64,000 bases of DNA from Neonectria sp. B-13 (lineage: Eukaryota > Ascomycota > Sordariomycetes > Hypocreales > Nectriaceae). Shown here piece by piece: positions 10,304 through 22,282 of this stretch. Position 1 is the stretch's first letter. Every line of letters begins with the position of its first letter. The DNA lies in NCBI GenBank assembly GCA_002682825.1, contig NOKP01000020.1:806001-870000 (forward strand), read 5' to 3'. The notes beneath the pieces were generated by a model that saw nothing but the letters and a program-made list of their open reading frames with translations, ran no database searches and was not told where the DNA came from. A program made the translations under genes and the position numbers.

Positions 10304-11646
10304 ATGTTATTGTCTACTTTTTCCATCCTCTCTAGCAAGTGGCTTCTTGATACTGCTAATTTCCGTAAGTTTTGCTCACCACTCATCCTTGCTGCCTCGC
10401 CCACCTAGATTGAACACAAGCTAACCGCAGTGACAGGATACCGTATGTCTTCTCCTTGCCAAACTCTAGTTCAAGCAAGCACTTCCCTTCTTGCATCTTT
10501 TCATCTCCCCTAGAGTTGTCTACCAAGAACGTACCAACCATGTCTTAGCAATCATTCTCACAACCTCCCATCTTCTCTTTGCTACCGTTGCAACCCAAAC
10601 CCTCGCCTGTACCACCTCAGTCCTCGACTCGCGCCACGATGTTCCTCTCACAGGCCGCCTCATTGTTCGCGCTCTCATCCCAATGAGCTTTCTCTATTCA
10701 GGATATCTCATCTTCTCGAATATGGCATATCTGTATCTTTCTGTTGCCTACATTCAAATACTCCAAGCGCTTGGGCCTGTCGCTGTCCTTGTTGTCTCCT
10801 GGGTTTGGGGTGTCATCACTCCGAGCGCCACCAGCTTTCTCAACATCCTCCTTATTGTCTTGGGCGTCGCTCTTGCTAGCACTGGCGAAGTGCAGTTCTC
10901 TGGGATTGGTTTTTTTATCCGGCTTGCCGGTACTGGCTGTGAAGCCGTTCGCCTTGTTCTAACACAGGTCATGCTGAGCGCAGATGGTCACCAACTAGAC
11001 CCTCTTGTTATCCTCTACTATGTTGCTCCTGTTTGCACAGTTATAAGCATATTCTTTGCTTCTATCTATGAAGGCGACGCGTTTGAGTGGGAGGATATCA
11101 CCAAGGCTGGTGGTTTTGGCATCATATTTCTCAACGCCTCCCTTGCATTCCTCGCCAGTATTTCGAGCGCAGTTCTAGTAAGTCTCGCCCAATACTCGCG
11201 CTCTCTCATTTGCACTAACAACTGTCTCCTTGCAGATTGGCAAGACCCCCGGGCTCGCCATATCCCTAAGTGGTATGCTAAAGAGCATCTTCTTGGTCGT
11301 TGTCTCTGTGCTGATTTGGGGCACACATTTCTCCTTCGCCCATGGCTTTGGCTACTCCATCGCCCTTGCTGGTCTGGTCATTCACACTGTCGGAGGCGAA
11401 GAGCTTCTCAACAACCAGTATGTGGCTGCAGCCTTGGGAACAGGTGTCTTCAAAGGCCAGACCCTGCATCTTGGTAAATGGGTCGTCCCAAGCGGAAAGA
11501 AGCTATTTGTTGTATTGCTCGCTGTTATGCTGATGATATTCTCTTGTTTTCTTTGGATTTTAAGCAGTACTACGGATCATAATGATCCTGGGCAACCAGA
11601 AACGGGGAAGTCGGCGGTTTTGGGCATGTTGGACAGCGAGCAATGA
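10304..11646 (+). CDS. Triose-phosphate/nucleotide-sugar transporter family (DMT) protein
   Basis: Exons 10304-10364, 10437-10442, 10549-11177 and 11236-11646 give 368 aa. The sequence reads like TPT-domain drug/metabolite transporters: KWLLDT, then YPIILTTSHL, then SVAYIQILQALGPVAVL, with about ten hydrophobic helices. The second exon is just six bases (GATACC); joined it restores R-Y-P between the first and second helices, as in relatives. The hydrophobic frame also extends upstream of the ATG at 10304 to 10283, so an additional 5' exon cannot be excluded and the true start is uncertain. Members move sugar phosphates or nucleotide sugars across Golgi/ER or other membranes; the substrate cannot be read from sequence. 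The C-terminus (about 65 residues) is hydrophilic except for one last hydrophobic segment. Confidence 0.8.
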
Positions 11647-12834
11647 GTCAGGGAGGAATTAATACAGTCTTGCCACTACTCCACTTTTAGAATTTCTATC
11701 ATCTCACATAAGTGATAATAAAGTCAATAAAGATAGACAATGAGAAGAAGGTTGTGAGACAGGTTAAAATCACTCTGTCTTTCAAGTGCGACGACAATAA
11801 GGGCTGTGACAAGTTTCAACCTAAATCTCAAGACTCTGGCATTACGGACATCAGATCACATAACAGCCTCGATATTAATTCTAGCATTTAATGGTCAATA
11901 TCAGTCACCAATGCACAGTAAACCTGCGAGCTACTCGACGAGCCAAATCCCAGCTGTACTGCCCGCTAAGACTTCTAGTGTCATTGCAGCCGTCCGTGCA
12001 ACAGCGTACATATTCTACATCCCTGCGGTTAGGCCACCCAGCACTCCAGACATGCCTGTCTATAAAAGGCGTAGAGCTATGGACTGGGCTGGCTTTGTTC
12101 GCGCATAGCAAGTGTCCACGTGTATAGTATCCTGCTCCGAGCTGGCACAGGCATGGCCTCTCAGGCTGGCTATTCGCAATAGGAGAAGCCGCAATAGCCG
12201 TTGCGGGAGGAGCCTGAAACTAGTTGCAGCTATCCGTAGAGATCGACTTGATTGGCAGCACGCTCCGTTTGTTTCCCTCATTTGGGCTAGGACAGATGCT
12301 CGGAGAAATTGAGGTATTCGGCATCAGAGGCATCCATTGTCGGCGATTCCATGTGCTGGTTTCAGCCACGCATGCGTCAGCTATGGAAAAGGCCAATCCT
12401 ATCACGGATAAATTTGATGTATTTGTACAACAAAAATGTTTCAATAGATAGTCTTCTAGTCAGATATCCTGGTCTGAAATCCAAACTCCCCATTTTTAGC
12501 GCTCTTGAAGCTTTATCCTGTACAAACTTGTCTTTCTCCGATTCCTCCAGGACTGCCTTGGCGCAATAAATCATTTTCTCTCAACGCAGCGATTGAAGGA
12601 TTCTCGGCTTCCTCAGCCGCGCTCTGATAACAATACAAGCATCGTCATAAAGTCAAATTGTTCTAGGGGCAAGTGGGTTTGAAATTAGCATGCAGTAAGG
12701 ACATGGCATACTAGTTTTCGAAAATCGGAATCAGGTGACCGTGGTAGGCACCGTGGGCTTTTCTTTTGCTTTTGAAGGTGCTGTACCTAGGAAGAGTTAG
12801 ACAATTTATCTCAGCTCCAGCCATTTCATGTGTA
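11647..12834. other. Intergenic, nothing supported
   Basis: About 1.2 kb. A TATA-like ctataaaagg occurs at about 12060, but no convincing coding sequence follows it. Short ORFs on both strands overlap each other and lack features. Confidence 0.5.
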
Positions 12835-13416
12835 TTAACCATTTGCTTTGGCCTCAAGCTTCTCTTTGTTTTTGTACCAGCCCCCAATCGTGCTGCTAGG
12901 GATACCGAAGAACTCAGAGGCTTCACGGAAAGTGGGAGGGCGATACCCATTAGGAGCCTTGACGCTGCTGTTGGGGTCGTAGACTTTGTGGTGCATGAGG
13001 TAAAGAATGACCTCTTCCTTCTTCCGTGGGTTGTATGACCGCTCAACCCGTTGAATTGGCTTTGGCGGCTTGTACACACGTTCAGATAACGGCTTTGGCT
13101 TGGGGCCCCGTTTTTGGGGTGGTCCTTTGGGTGGTATCTCGTGTGCCTTGCGCCGCTTCCTCCTTTGCTTTGGTGGCGCTGTGACTATAGTGTTGGCATC
13201 CTGAGTTGGTGGTGCGGTCATTGCTGTGATAGCCAGCTTGGAAGTATTATGAATTGGTGGTGCGGTGACGACCGGATTGGCATTTTGAGTCGGCTGAGTT
13301 GGCCGCGCCGTGACGTTAGGGTCTGCTCCCTGAGGCAATGATACTCTAGCGTCTGACGCAGTATCCCTAACTAGGGGCACTGTGCCATTAGCATGGGTAT
13401 TCTGGGGTGGTGACAT
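12835..13416 (-). CDS. Hypothetical protein with C-terminal helix-turn-helix
   Basis: A single uninterrupted frame of 193 aa. The first half is Pro/Thr/Ala-rich with an imperfect internal repeat around VTAPP (three copies). Then comes a strongly basic segment (KQRRKRRK and PKKRGPKPKP-like), likely a nuclear localisation or AT-hook-like stretch. The last ~65 residues contain RSYNPRKKEEVILYL and FREASEFFGIPSSTIGGWY, which look like a homeodomain-like or CENP-B/Psq-type helix-turn-helix, the type found in transposase N-termini and in stand-alone fungal proteins. No transposase catalytic domain or terminal repeats are visible nearby. It may be a domesticated or left-over DNA-binding module. Function unknown. 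Confidence 0.6.
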   Translation of the reverse strand: MSPPQNTHANGTVPLVRDTASDARVSLPQGADPNVTARPTQPTQNANPVVTAPPIHNTSKLAITAMTAPPTQDANTIVTAPPKQRRKRRKAHEIPPKGPPQKRGPKPKPLSERVYKPPKPIQRVERSYNPRKKEEVILYLMHHKVYDPNSSVKAPNGYRPPTFREASEFFGIPSSTIGGWYKNKEKLEAKANG

Positions 13417-13846
13417 CCTGACTGTAGTGTTATGGTGTTGTGAAAAAGAATTGAGTTAGAGCCGAATGTGAGGCTGAAGATACCCGGTTCCTTGTGCAGA
13501 TAAGGAGGTTAGAGCTGCCAAGTCACTTACTTACCTATTCTGGTGGTGTGGTACCTGCGTATCCCCACGTCGGGTCGGGATCTTACCATGTCTGAATTTG
13601 TTGAGTTTTTCTGTGCGGGGCTTTCTAACCTGTGATCTGGTGCGACACGCCATGAATTCCTACTGTTTCGATATGATTATTCTCGGTACTACTGCCCAGT
13701 AGGTAGCGTGCAATCCTAGCTAGTAATTGCTTCTGAGACTTGTTCATAACCAACGCCGAAGTTCTTTTCACTGTCTATACTTCGTGCTCTATTTTATGCC
13801 CCGAGATATCTAGCTCATTGAGCCCTCTCTGTCTACCTACCTTAGT
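13417..13846. other. Short intergenic region
   Basis: About 430 bp between the HTH gene start and the 3' end of the ABC transporter, both on the minus strand. Nothing recognised. Confidence 0.5.
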
Positions 13847-16800
13847 TTACTCCTTCTTCGTCCTCTTTGTCTTCGGCACTCGTGCCAACCAGTAAATCCC
13901 CAACGCTGCCGCAATGTTAAACACGATATACACCCACATGAACCCAAAGTCCCTCCAGCGGTTCTCGAAGTCGACACTCAAACCGGCCAAGAACGAATTG
14001 GTATCGGAAATGGTGCAATACTGACACTCGGCACCATCCCCGGCGCCAGGGTTGTTCACGTAACCGCCCTCCCTGTCAATGTACGCCTTCATGTAAAAGC
14101 CACAAGTCGTGTCCTTGGGAGCGGTGAACTTGATATACTCGTTCAACTCGCAAGAGGCTTGAGCGTTTGCCATGGACGTGCCGAGGAGACCTTCGACCAC
14201 GTAGGTGAAGGGGTTGACCCGGTACATGAAAATCCAGAATCCTGGCAAATCCTGTGGCGGTGCGAGGATGCTGGTTACTACTGTCAGTGCCCGATTCAAC
14301 CATGTTGAAAGATGATGATAATGCACTTACCCGCAGAATGAGAAAATCATAACCATGATCAGCGTCACAACACCTCCTGCAATCTCGTCGCTCTCAAATC
14401 CCGCAATGATCATATTCGCAAAGGTACTTGTGAACATGAAAAAGAGCCAGATGAAAAGCAACACGGTGACTCCACGAGAGTCAACCGAGTCAGTCGCATA
14501 GGCGTTGCGATAGAGACCGGTCGGGAAGTACCAGCAAATGAAACACAGCACAGCCATTAGCTACACGAGAGTTAGTGTTCCATCCATTAAAGCTACCGAG
14601 ATTCGACGCGCGGCTACTCACCGAGTTCCATGCAGCCTCTACTAGCATGCTTGAAATCATAAATGCCTTCCAAGAGTATGTCTTTGAAGGCCGCTCTCTA
14701 GCCTCGTACATGGTGCGTTGGGCGACAAAGGCAGGCAGCATTTGATTGATGACTTGAGTGAAAGTGGTGAGGAAAATCATCACACCGAACATTTGGTTCT
14801 GGAGGCCTCGCTCTGTGTTCTTCCCGTTGAGGAACGATAGGCCAATGAACAATGACTAGTTGTGAGGTTAGCTTCTCGGTATCATTTCATCGCTGAGCAG
14901 GTCAATGACTCACAACGCCGACAGACAAAGTCGCTTTGGAGTAGATGTAAGTTGGGCTGCGCCAGTATTGCTGGAAGAGCCGTGTCGTAACTTCCATGAA
15001 CTGCTCTCTGGAAGATGCAGCAAACTCGCTGTGTTTGACAATGTCTTGGACTCTAGCCTCCTGTATCCGACCCTCACCCTCCACAACCAGCCTCGCGAGC
15101 TCGTCTTTAACTTGGCCACGCTCTGGAGATGTCTGCCATACGGCAGGCCAGTCAATTTCGGTATGAGCACCAGGAGCTGCACCAATTACTTCGAGCATAT
15201 ATTCTGCTGGATTCGAGCCGGACGGACACCTAGGCGCCCCATTGCGGACGAAGTAGTCGACCAAGGTTTTGGAGTTCTTACCGACGTCCCCGAAGTAAAT
15301 CGTCCTGCCGCGTGAGAGCAACAGTAACCGGTCAAACCGCTGGAAAATCAGAGCAGAGGGCTGATGGATGGTGCATAGAATAGCCTGTCCATTCTTGGTC
15401 AACTTCTCCATCAAGTTACAGATAGACCAGGATGTCTGGCTATCAAGTCCGGATGTTGGTTCATCAAGGAAAAGCAGAAGCTGCGGTCTCGCGGCAAGCT
15501 CAACACCGATCGTCAATCTTTTCCGCTGCTCGACGTTGAGACCCTCGCCCGGGACGCCGATAATAGCATCCGAATATTCCTGCATGTCAAGAAGACCGAT
15601 CACAACGTCGACGTAATCAAGCTTTTCCTTTCGAGAGTATCGGGAAGGTTGCCGAAGAAGAGCACTGAAAGTGAGGGCCTCGCGGACCGTTGAAGTGTGA
15701 ACATGGAGGTCTTGTTGCTGCACGTAACCGGTTTTTCGCTGGAAAGAGTCATCGCGCAGTCTTCCGTCGACTAGCATCTCGCCTGTAACAACACCCATTG
15801 TAACTCGACTCGCGAGAACGTCGAGTAGTGTCGTTTTTCCAGCTCCGGATGCACCCTGTGAATTCATTAGTTAGAATGTCAGAACTTCTTCTGGTGACAG
15901 AGTTACTGGACTTACCATGAGAGCGGTCAGAGTCCCTGGTTTCACCCAACCGTCGACGTGGTCAAGGATCCTGCGGGTATCTCCCTTGACTTTGATGTCG
16001 TAGCACACGTCCCTCCAATGGAATACAGAAGTTTGCTTCTCAACATCTGATATCTCTCCCAGGTCATTTTTGCCCAGCTGCGGTGCTCTGCTAGTCCCCC
16101 CGGATTCCTCGTCATTCACGGCCTTTTGGGAATGTTTCTTCAAGGCATCACGAGTAAACACCAACACCTCCCCCTTAGACTGTTCAGAAGAGATGTACTC
16201 GGTGGAGATCAAATGCAATCCCATGAAAAGGAGCGTGAACGCAACGATGACACCGAAGTTCCGCCATTTATGTGAGTCGGCATAGCCATATGCGGAGGAG
16301 AGGTACGCCGACCCGTGCACAAAGTCCTCCCCGGGGATCGAGCCTTGGATTGCGCATGCTCTGTCGAGTCCTGTAGCAGACTCGTATCCAGGACCTTGAG
16401 GCACGAAGTTTGAACAGGCAAATCTTTGGTTAGAAAACTCGTTGATCATGAGGCTCTCCTGGGCGTAGTACGCCGGGTTGAGCCATCGGATCCACCCAAT
16501 CCACGCTGGCATATACTGTGTTGGTATTGCGAAGCCTGCGTAAAGGGCGATGGCAAGGAGGAGGATCGAGGCCCGTGCGAGAGCCTGGGTGATGTTCCTC
16601 GTCAACGAAGCGATGAGACGGAATGCCATCGACATGTTTATCGTTATCGCGAACGAAACCAAGAAGAAGAAGAAAAAGACTCCGGGCTCCCGTCGTAGAT
16701 TTCCCATGAAATACAGAATGACATTCATCATGATAGCATTGAATACCTTATATGGAAGGTCAACAATCATTGAAGATAGAGCTTCGGCACTCGGGTGGTA

Positions 16801-18601
16801 TAGAGCGTATCGGGCATGTTTCTCGACAATGTTCCTTTTGGCGTAGAGGGTCAGGATTTCCAGGACATTGTTGAAAACGTTCATCAACATGATGAAGAAT
16901 ATTAAGAAACCCCGTCTGAAGAAAGCCCCTGTGTTCTCTGGGAGGTTGTAGAAGATGCTAGCAACGACTAGCGACTCCGTGAGATTGCAGCAGAGCATAG
17001 TGATGGTGACACTGGGGTCGGCCTTAAGCATCACCCAGCTTCTCTCTAGAGTGAGAATCATTTGCTCAAGATATGACAGGGTGTAGGGAGATTTAGCCCG
17101 TTGCGACTTGGACTGGTCCAGCTTGCGAGACTTGACGAAATTATCGTAGTTGTCGCCGCCAAACGGATGGCGCTCGAGATAATCGTCCATCTCGGCCAAG
17201 AGACGTCTTCGATGAGCACTGTTCTTCCAAGCCTGTGCAAACTCATCAGGAGATCGCGGTGTCTTATTTTCGCACCCTGGTCGAACGATGCGCTCATTAT
17301 GGCTCGTCATCGAGGTGAGGAAATCGGCGGTAGTCTGCTGTTCCGGGCAGACGAAGCCAAGGTTTTCGAAATAGGCCTTCGCCTCACAGGTCCTGCCGAA
17401 AAATATCTGCCGCCCCTCGTAGAGAACAAGGACCTTGTCGAAAATCTACATCAATGTTAACATTCGAAGAAAAGCTGGCATTTCTAACAGCTTGACATAC
17501 CTCGTAGGCGTCCTGGGAGGCCTGATAGATAGCAACAGCGGAGGTACAACCGATCACATCGGCCTGCGTCCTCAGCGTCCGGCAGAACTCGAGGGCGTTC
17601 GCACTATCGAGCCCTCGTGTGCTGTTATCCCAGCATTGAAGCGGCGAATAGCTCAACGCGGCCTCGGCGATCGTGACCCTCTTTCTCTCCCCACCACTTA
17701 CACCTCGCACGAAATCGTCACCGACGCGGGTGTTTTTGGTATGCGAGATGCCGAACATAGCCATCGTAACATCACGGAGATGCTCTGTGTACTCGTTGCG
17801 TGTGATGCCTGCGGGGATGTTCTTAGGACATCTTGCCCGCGCCGCGAAATAGAGCGTATCTCCCACAGTTAGGTGCGCGAAGTGCTGATCAACCTCGGCG
17901 GTGTAGATCGCTTCTCCCCGGAAAGCTGTTCGTATCTCGGTTGGGCGAATTCCGGAATAGTTCAGCTCGGAGCCTTCGTCGACATGAAAGCCGTGTGTGT
18001 CGCCGGCAATTGTCTTGAGGAAGGTCGAACAGCCAGAACCGGGAGGCCCGAGAACGGCTAGCATCTCCCCGCTGTGGAGGACGCCTTCGACGTTTCGCAA
18101 GATATCCACTCGTTTCTGGGTGCCTCGTAGCAACTTCTTCATAATAGTGCCAGTTTCGAGGAAGATGTTACCAACGCTCTTTTGGAAGTCAGTGTCGCTG
18201 CCGAAGCCGAACACGTTGAGGTTCTTGAACGCCACACCCGTCGTTCTGGGAGGGTTCCCCTCCGATGTGTCCGTGCGAAGTTCGTAAAAGGCTTTGGCCC
18301 ATTTCCGAGCGTTGAAATCCGGACTGTTTGGGTTGAGTGGCCCATCGGGGGCAAGTGGGAATAAAGTGCCTGGAGCTGCATGCGATTGGATTGTGAGACG
18401 GCGTGCAAGCTCAAGGACTTCCTCATTGTTGAGGGCTTCCTGGGCTTCAGAATCGTTGTTGGAAGACCACTTTTCCTCACAGGGTGCAGTTATTGATGTC
18501 GCACATGAATCATCTATGCGAGGAGAGCGACCGGCCTCTTCGAGGCTTGGGGTTGTGTAAGTCGCAGCCCTAGACTCAACTTCACCCTCGCTAGTTCCCA
18601 T
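13847..18601 (-). CDS. PDR-type (ABCG) full-size ABC transporter, 1486 aa
   Basis: Six exons: 18601-17501, 17445-15916, 15855-14914, 14855-14622, 14560-14331 and 14270-13847; introns are 55-61 nt and the joined frame is 1487 codons with stop, a typical PDR length. Order is NBD-TMD-NBD-TMD. NBD1 has Walker [10 protein letters not shown] (residues 185-193; Cys in place of Lys, normal for fungal PDR proteins), signature VSGGERKRV (301-309) and Walker B region [15 protein letters not shown]2 has a canonical Walker [10 protein letters not shown] (from residue 878), the degenerate signature LNVEQRKRL and Walker [15 protein letters not shown]. Each TMD shows about six hydrophobic helices. Such pumps export drugs, toxins or host compounds from the plasma membrane. 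It is divergent from the Zn2Cys6 regulator at 19483, which may control it. Confidence 0.95.
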
Positions 18602-18945
18602 TTTGCGAACTCAACTGAAGTCAGTAGCTCACTGTCAGAATTGGGGCAAAAGATGAGTGGAGGTGAAATCTGTTCAATTGTACTAGCTAATTAGGGGCAG
18701 TTGGCGACTCGGTTGTTCTTATACACTGAGGGCCTGAAGAAACGTAAAGCGAAACCATAACATTAATAACATCGAAGGCTTAGAAATTAACCAGCTCCGT
18801 AAGAGCAAAACTCAATACGGTACGTAACTCGGTAGATCCCCCATGTAAAATAAAATAAAAAGCCGAATGAAGTACCCGGCTGTCAACATCGTGGAGGCTT
18901 GGGGTGGATCTGTGGAGGTTCGTGTGGATACGTTTGACGGAGTTT

Positions 18946-18962
18946 CGGTGGTTGAGAGACCG
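18946..18962. promoter_or_regulatory. CGG-N11-CCG palindrome (Zn2Cys6-type site), copy 1
   Basis: CGG at 18946-18948 and CCG at 18960-18962 with an 11-base spacer, 345 bp upstream of the ABC transporter start. This is the spacing bound by the yeast Gal4 dimer, and Zn2Cys6 proteins in general bind paired CGG triplets. Confidence 0.4.
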
Positions 18963-18998
18963 AATTCCCGTCAGCGCCTCACAGAATGGATTAGTCAA

Positions 18999-19010
18999 TA
19001 ACCCTAACCC
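18999..19010. promoter_or_regulatory. Telomere-like double repeat (telobox)
   Basis: Two adjacent CCCTAA-type units (taaccctaaccc) inside the divergent promoter. Too short for a telomere remnant; motifs like this can be bound by Tbf1/Rap1-type factors in fungi. Confidence 0.3.
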
Positions 19011-19316
19011 TTGAACATTCAGTCTCTGGGCGTTTCTCGGTGTTGCCAAGCCCCGTTAGTGTCCCAAAAATGGAAATGGTTCAACGTTCGGAGTTACTCG
19101 ACCTTGGGACTACGTCAATGGCTTGCAGCAACACATGGCAACTGTAAACTCAGATCCCAGAGCCAAGACCGCATTTGTGGCGTCTCTGACAGTCATCTCT
19201 GGCGGGAACCCTTCCCCACAGTGGAATCTGCGAAAGAGTCATCGGTGAATATTATTGCGTAAAAGAAGGTCTAGCCACCATCCGGGCTGGTGGTTCGGGC
19301 CTTCGTATTCTGATAA

Positions 19317-19333
19317 CGGAGGTTTTGTCGCCG
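19317..19333. promoter_or_regulatory. CGG-N11-CCG palindrome (Zn2Cys6-type site), copy 2
   Basis: CGG at 19317-19319 and CCG at 19331-19333, again with exactly 11 bases between. It lies 150 bp upstream of the regulator start codon. The spacers of the two copies differ in sequence, as expected for sites recognised through the triplets and their distance. Confidence 0.4.
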
Positions 19334-19482
19334 AAAGTCCGTCTTAGTCCACCGGCGCAACGCCTAGAATTTCCTCGCTCGGGGACTGACTCCCCTCTCG
19401 CAAAGTCGCAACCCGCACTCTCTCCACCTCTGCTGTTCATCGTGTACTATTAGTGCCAGTTGTCCGGCGGGAGCTACCGGCC

Positions 19483-21557
19483 ATGGCAGATTCGGCGCAG
19501 CTAAACCGTCTTTCGGTGCGTAGGTTGCGCGGGCCGTCCCCTGCTCCCTGCCCCTCATGAGCTGGTCCATCCGCTAACTCGGCTTCAGTGTACAAGATGC
19601 AAAGAGCGAAAAGTCCGTCCTGTCTCCGATGGCCTGAACTTACGTCTCACTAATACATGGTCTTCTTCATCTGCTAGGTTCGATGCAATCGGGTTATGCC
19701 ACAGTGCAGCCGGTGCAAGGCCCATGATGCAGAGTGCAGCTACCCCCGGCGGACGAAACGAAGAACCGCCGGTCAGTCCTTAGTGGATCAGTCAATGTAA
19801 GCTTATTTCTCCGTGATGCGTATGCCGCGTGGGCTGATGCTTGAGGATGTTGCAGGCCCGTACACTCAGAGGTTGCCCTGTCCACCATCCTAGACCGACT
19901 CCAACGCCTTGAAGCCCGGGCGGCTCCCATCACTACTCCGACAAGCTCCGTGACGGCACCATGCGCAGCCAGTTGCTCGCCTGCTTCTTCCTCTCCGGTT
20001 GCGTTTAACACTCCCAGCTGCCACGGCTCGTGTGACACTCCTCCCCAGGTTAGGATTGATGCGACGACCATCCTCAAGAATGCCGTCGACCAGGTGCGGG
20101 ACTTGAGGCTGCGAGGCCTTGCGACTGCCGTCATCACCGATGCCATTGACATTCCAGTTGACCTTGCCAAGTACTGGATACGTAGTAAGGATGCCTCTTC
20201 GACGTATATGTGTCCGAGCTGACTCGATTTGTCTAGACTACCTTAATCACATGCCGGTTTGCATGTTTCTCAGTTTCGTGGACAAGCGGACGATCCAGCT
20301 CATCCCCGACATCATCGGCCTTCCTCACATCCACATCGATCCTGGAATCCTAGTAATCTACTACTGCATCCTATATCATGGATGCACCCTCAGAGCCAGC
20401 AATGAATCCTCGAATGCGAGCATGTCGTACGCTCGGCTGAGTTACTTGGCCTGCCTGCGGGCGATTCCTGGGTGGCAGCGAGAGGCGACCGGAACCATGA
20501 CGGATCTCATCGCGGCCCTCTTCTTGGTACTTTCCCTACTGTATTTCCACCAACCGCCCTCATGCTGACATCTCAGACCCGCATCGCGCATCAGTATTTT
20601 GACGAGGAGCTTGCCTGGAAGATGTTCCGGCACGCCTGCGAATACTGCCAGGCCCTCAACTTGCACAAACTCGACAGCACGGACTCTTCTGGGTATGCTG
20701 ATAATGCCAACTGTGACTGCGATGACGACCGAAAGGGATTCTGGGAGGTCCTTCAGACCGATCTCTACTTCCGGCTAATATTGAACAAGCCCCCCGTTCT
20801 CGCAGGAAACGCATGGCGTGTCAACTTGCCGTGGCTGGACGCAAATTCGCAACCTCCTCCTCACGGCATCCGGGCCACGGCCTTCCTAGCCGGCTCGCGC
20901 ATCACCCTCGTCATCATCCGTTTCTTCGCGCTTCTCGAGGACCCGGAGATTGACACCAGGGCAGAAATTATGGTCAAAACGGAAGTCCTCTGCCGCGAGA
21001 TACTGCAGATATTCGAGGGGTGGCAGTTGGTAAGCACCCGAGAGCCGATGATTTATACATGATGAATAACAGTATTGCAGAACGAGTGGATGGCTAACGC
21101 GCCTAATCGCGAGGCGGAGGTTTGGGAGGTTGTCGATGTGCTCCTCACGGGCTACACCGCCATCATCTACATGTTCCGCAAGATGGTCGTCCTGGACTCC
21201 AGCTCACCTGAGCCGGTCACCACGGAGCTCGACATCCCGGAGTCCCCAGTCGTCACAGAGACGGCCCGCAGCATCATAGATCTCCTGGGTCAGGTACTAG
21301 TCATGGCGCCTTACGTGGAGACAATGTTTACCCTTTTTGGAGCATACCGGTGCCACGTTGCCTTTTCCTATCTGGCCAATACTTTACTGCGTGCCCCAGA
21401 TATCCGGCAGCATATGGCGGATATCAAGTCGTTGGAACGGCTCGGGAACCAGGCGGAATTGCTGGCGAAGGGGCAGAGCGATATTTTGCCTTTGGTTCGG
21501 GCAATGCAGAATCTGAATGCAGAGATTCGGCGGCGGTATAACCAACAAGAGGAATGA
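19483..21557 (+). CDS. Zn2Cys6 transcription factor (574 aa), likely regulator of the ABC pump
   Basis: Seven exons: 19483-19515, 19589-19612, 19678-19796, 19856-20184, 20237-20526, 20577-21029 and 21081-21557; 575 codons with stop. The zinc cluster starts at Cys12 and is spread over exons 2 and 3, with spacing C-x2-C-x6-C-x6-C-x2-C-x6-C (CTRCKERKVRC, then CSRCKAHDAEC). Exon 2 is 24 nt and both its boundaries are in phase 0. A short LDRLQRLEAR coiled dimerisation element follows. The central part (YWIRNYLNHMPVCMF... to about residue 420) resembles the fungal_trans regulatory domain. It is transcribed away from the PDR transporter and shares its promoter, so autoregulation and control of the pump by a small ligand is the simplest inference. 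The ligand is unknown. Confidence 0.88.
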
Positions 21558-22282
21558 AACATAATGAGACGGAGGTTCTAGTAGACTGGGTGGAAAAAGG
21601 GGAGTTTTGATCTTTACACCCCGTAAGCTCGATGGAAATGCGGATGCGCTGAGGTCGGAATCAAAGTAATATAAACTTAAAAAACAAATGTATTAATGAG
21701 TTAAGCTACCAGAATAGAATCGTTCCCACAATGGAGTATCGACGCCTGTTTGAAGGTCGACGCCCAGCAAACACTGACATCTCCAGGGTAAGCCCGATCG
21801 CGAAATGCTCGTACTGTACTGCGCACATGGAACCCTTCAGTTGATGAGCCGCGGCTCGAAGGTGACGGCCAGAACGACCAGGGGCATTCAATTGGACGAG
21901 TGACAGGCCCCCTAATTCACAGCCCCCTGGGCCTATTTTCAGGGGTCTCGCTTGTCTAAGCCACTGGAAGCACAGGGCCTGCCGATGGGATTTTTAGCCG
22001 CAAGAGGGTCCAGCCGTCGCTCCGTTCCCCGACCCGATTTCTCCGGGGCGGGCTGTATTTCCACTCCCAAACTCCGTGCTGTGCTGCACCAACACCACAG
22101 CGCGCCCACTGCAGCGCCCACCCCAAAGCCACCCCACGGCAAGGCCACGACATTCTCTTTTCCCCTCCGTCAGCACCTCCTTTCGTCGCTGTCGCCTGCA
22201 CCGCCCGGCTTCGCTCCTGTCGCTTCGCTCAACTGCCATGAGCTGAACTCCTTCGTTGCCTCTCGACCCGAAATCCGCAGCA
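21558..22282. other. Intergenic / promoter of GUP1
   Basis: About 725 bp. The right half is CT- and C-rich (22030-22250), typical of a 5' leader in such fungi. The open frame upstream of 22283 is a by-product of that composition. Confidence 0.6.

Larger units (their letters stand above)
18602..19482. promoter_or_regulatory. Shared divergent promoter of ABC transporter and regulator
   Basis: 881 bp between the two start codons. It contains two CGG-N11-CCG palindromes (listed separately), a direct CGG-N10-CGG at about 19283-19298, a double telomere-like motif, and no convincing ORF. The arrangement fits a regulator controlling its own gene and the neighbouring exporter. Confidence 0.6.

Noticed and set aside
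12055..12111. Promoter (TATA-like ctataaaagg) for an unseen gene
   Set aside because: No coding sequence with support follows it in either frame; AT-rich matches to TATA are common.
18999..19010. Interstitial telomere remnant
   Set aside because: Only two units; kept as a possible factor-binding motif, not as evidence of a former chromosome end.
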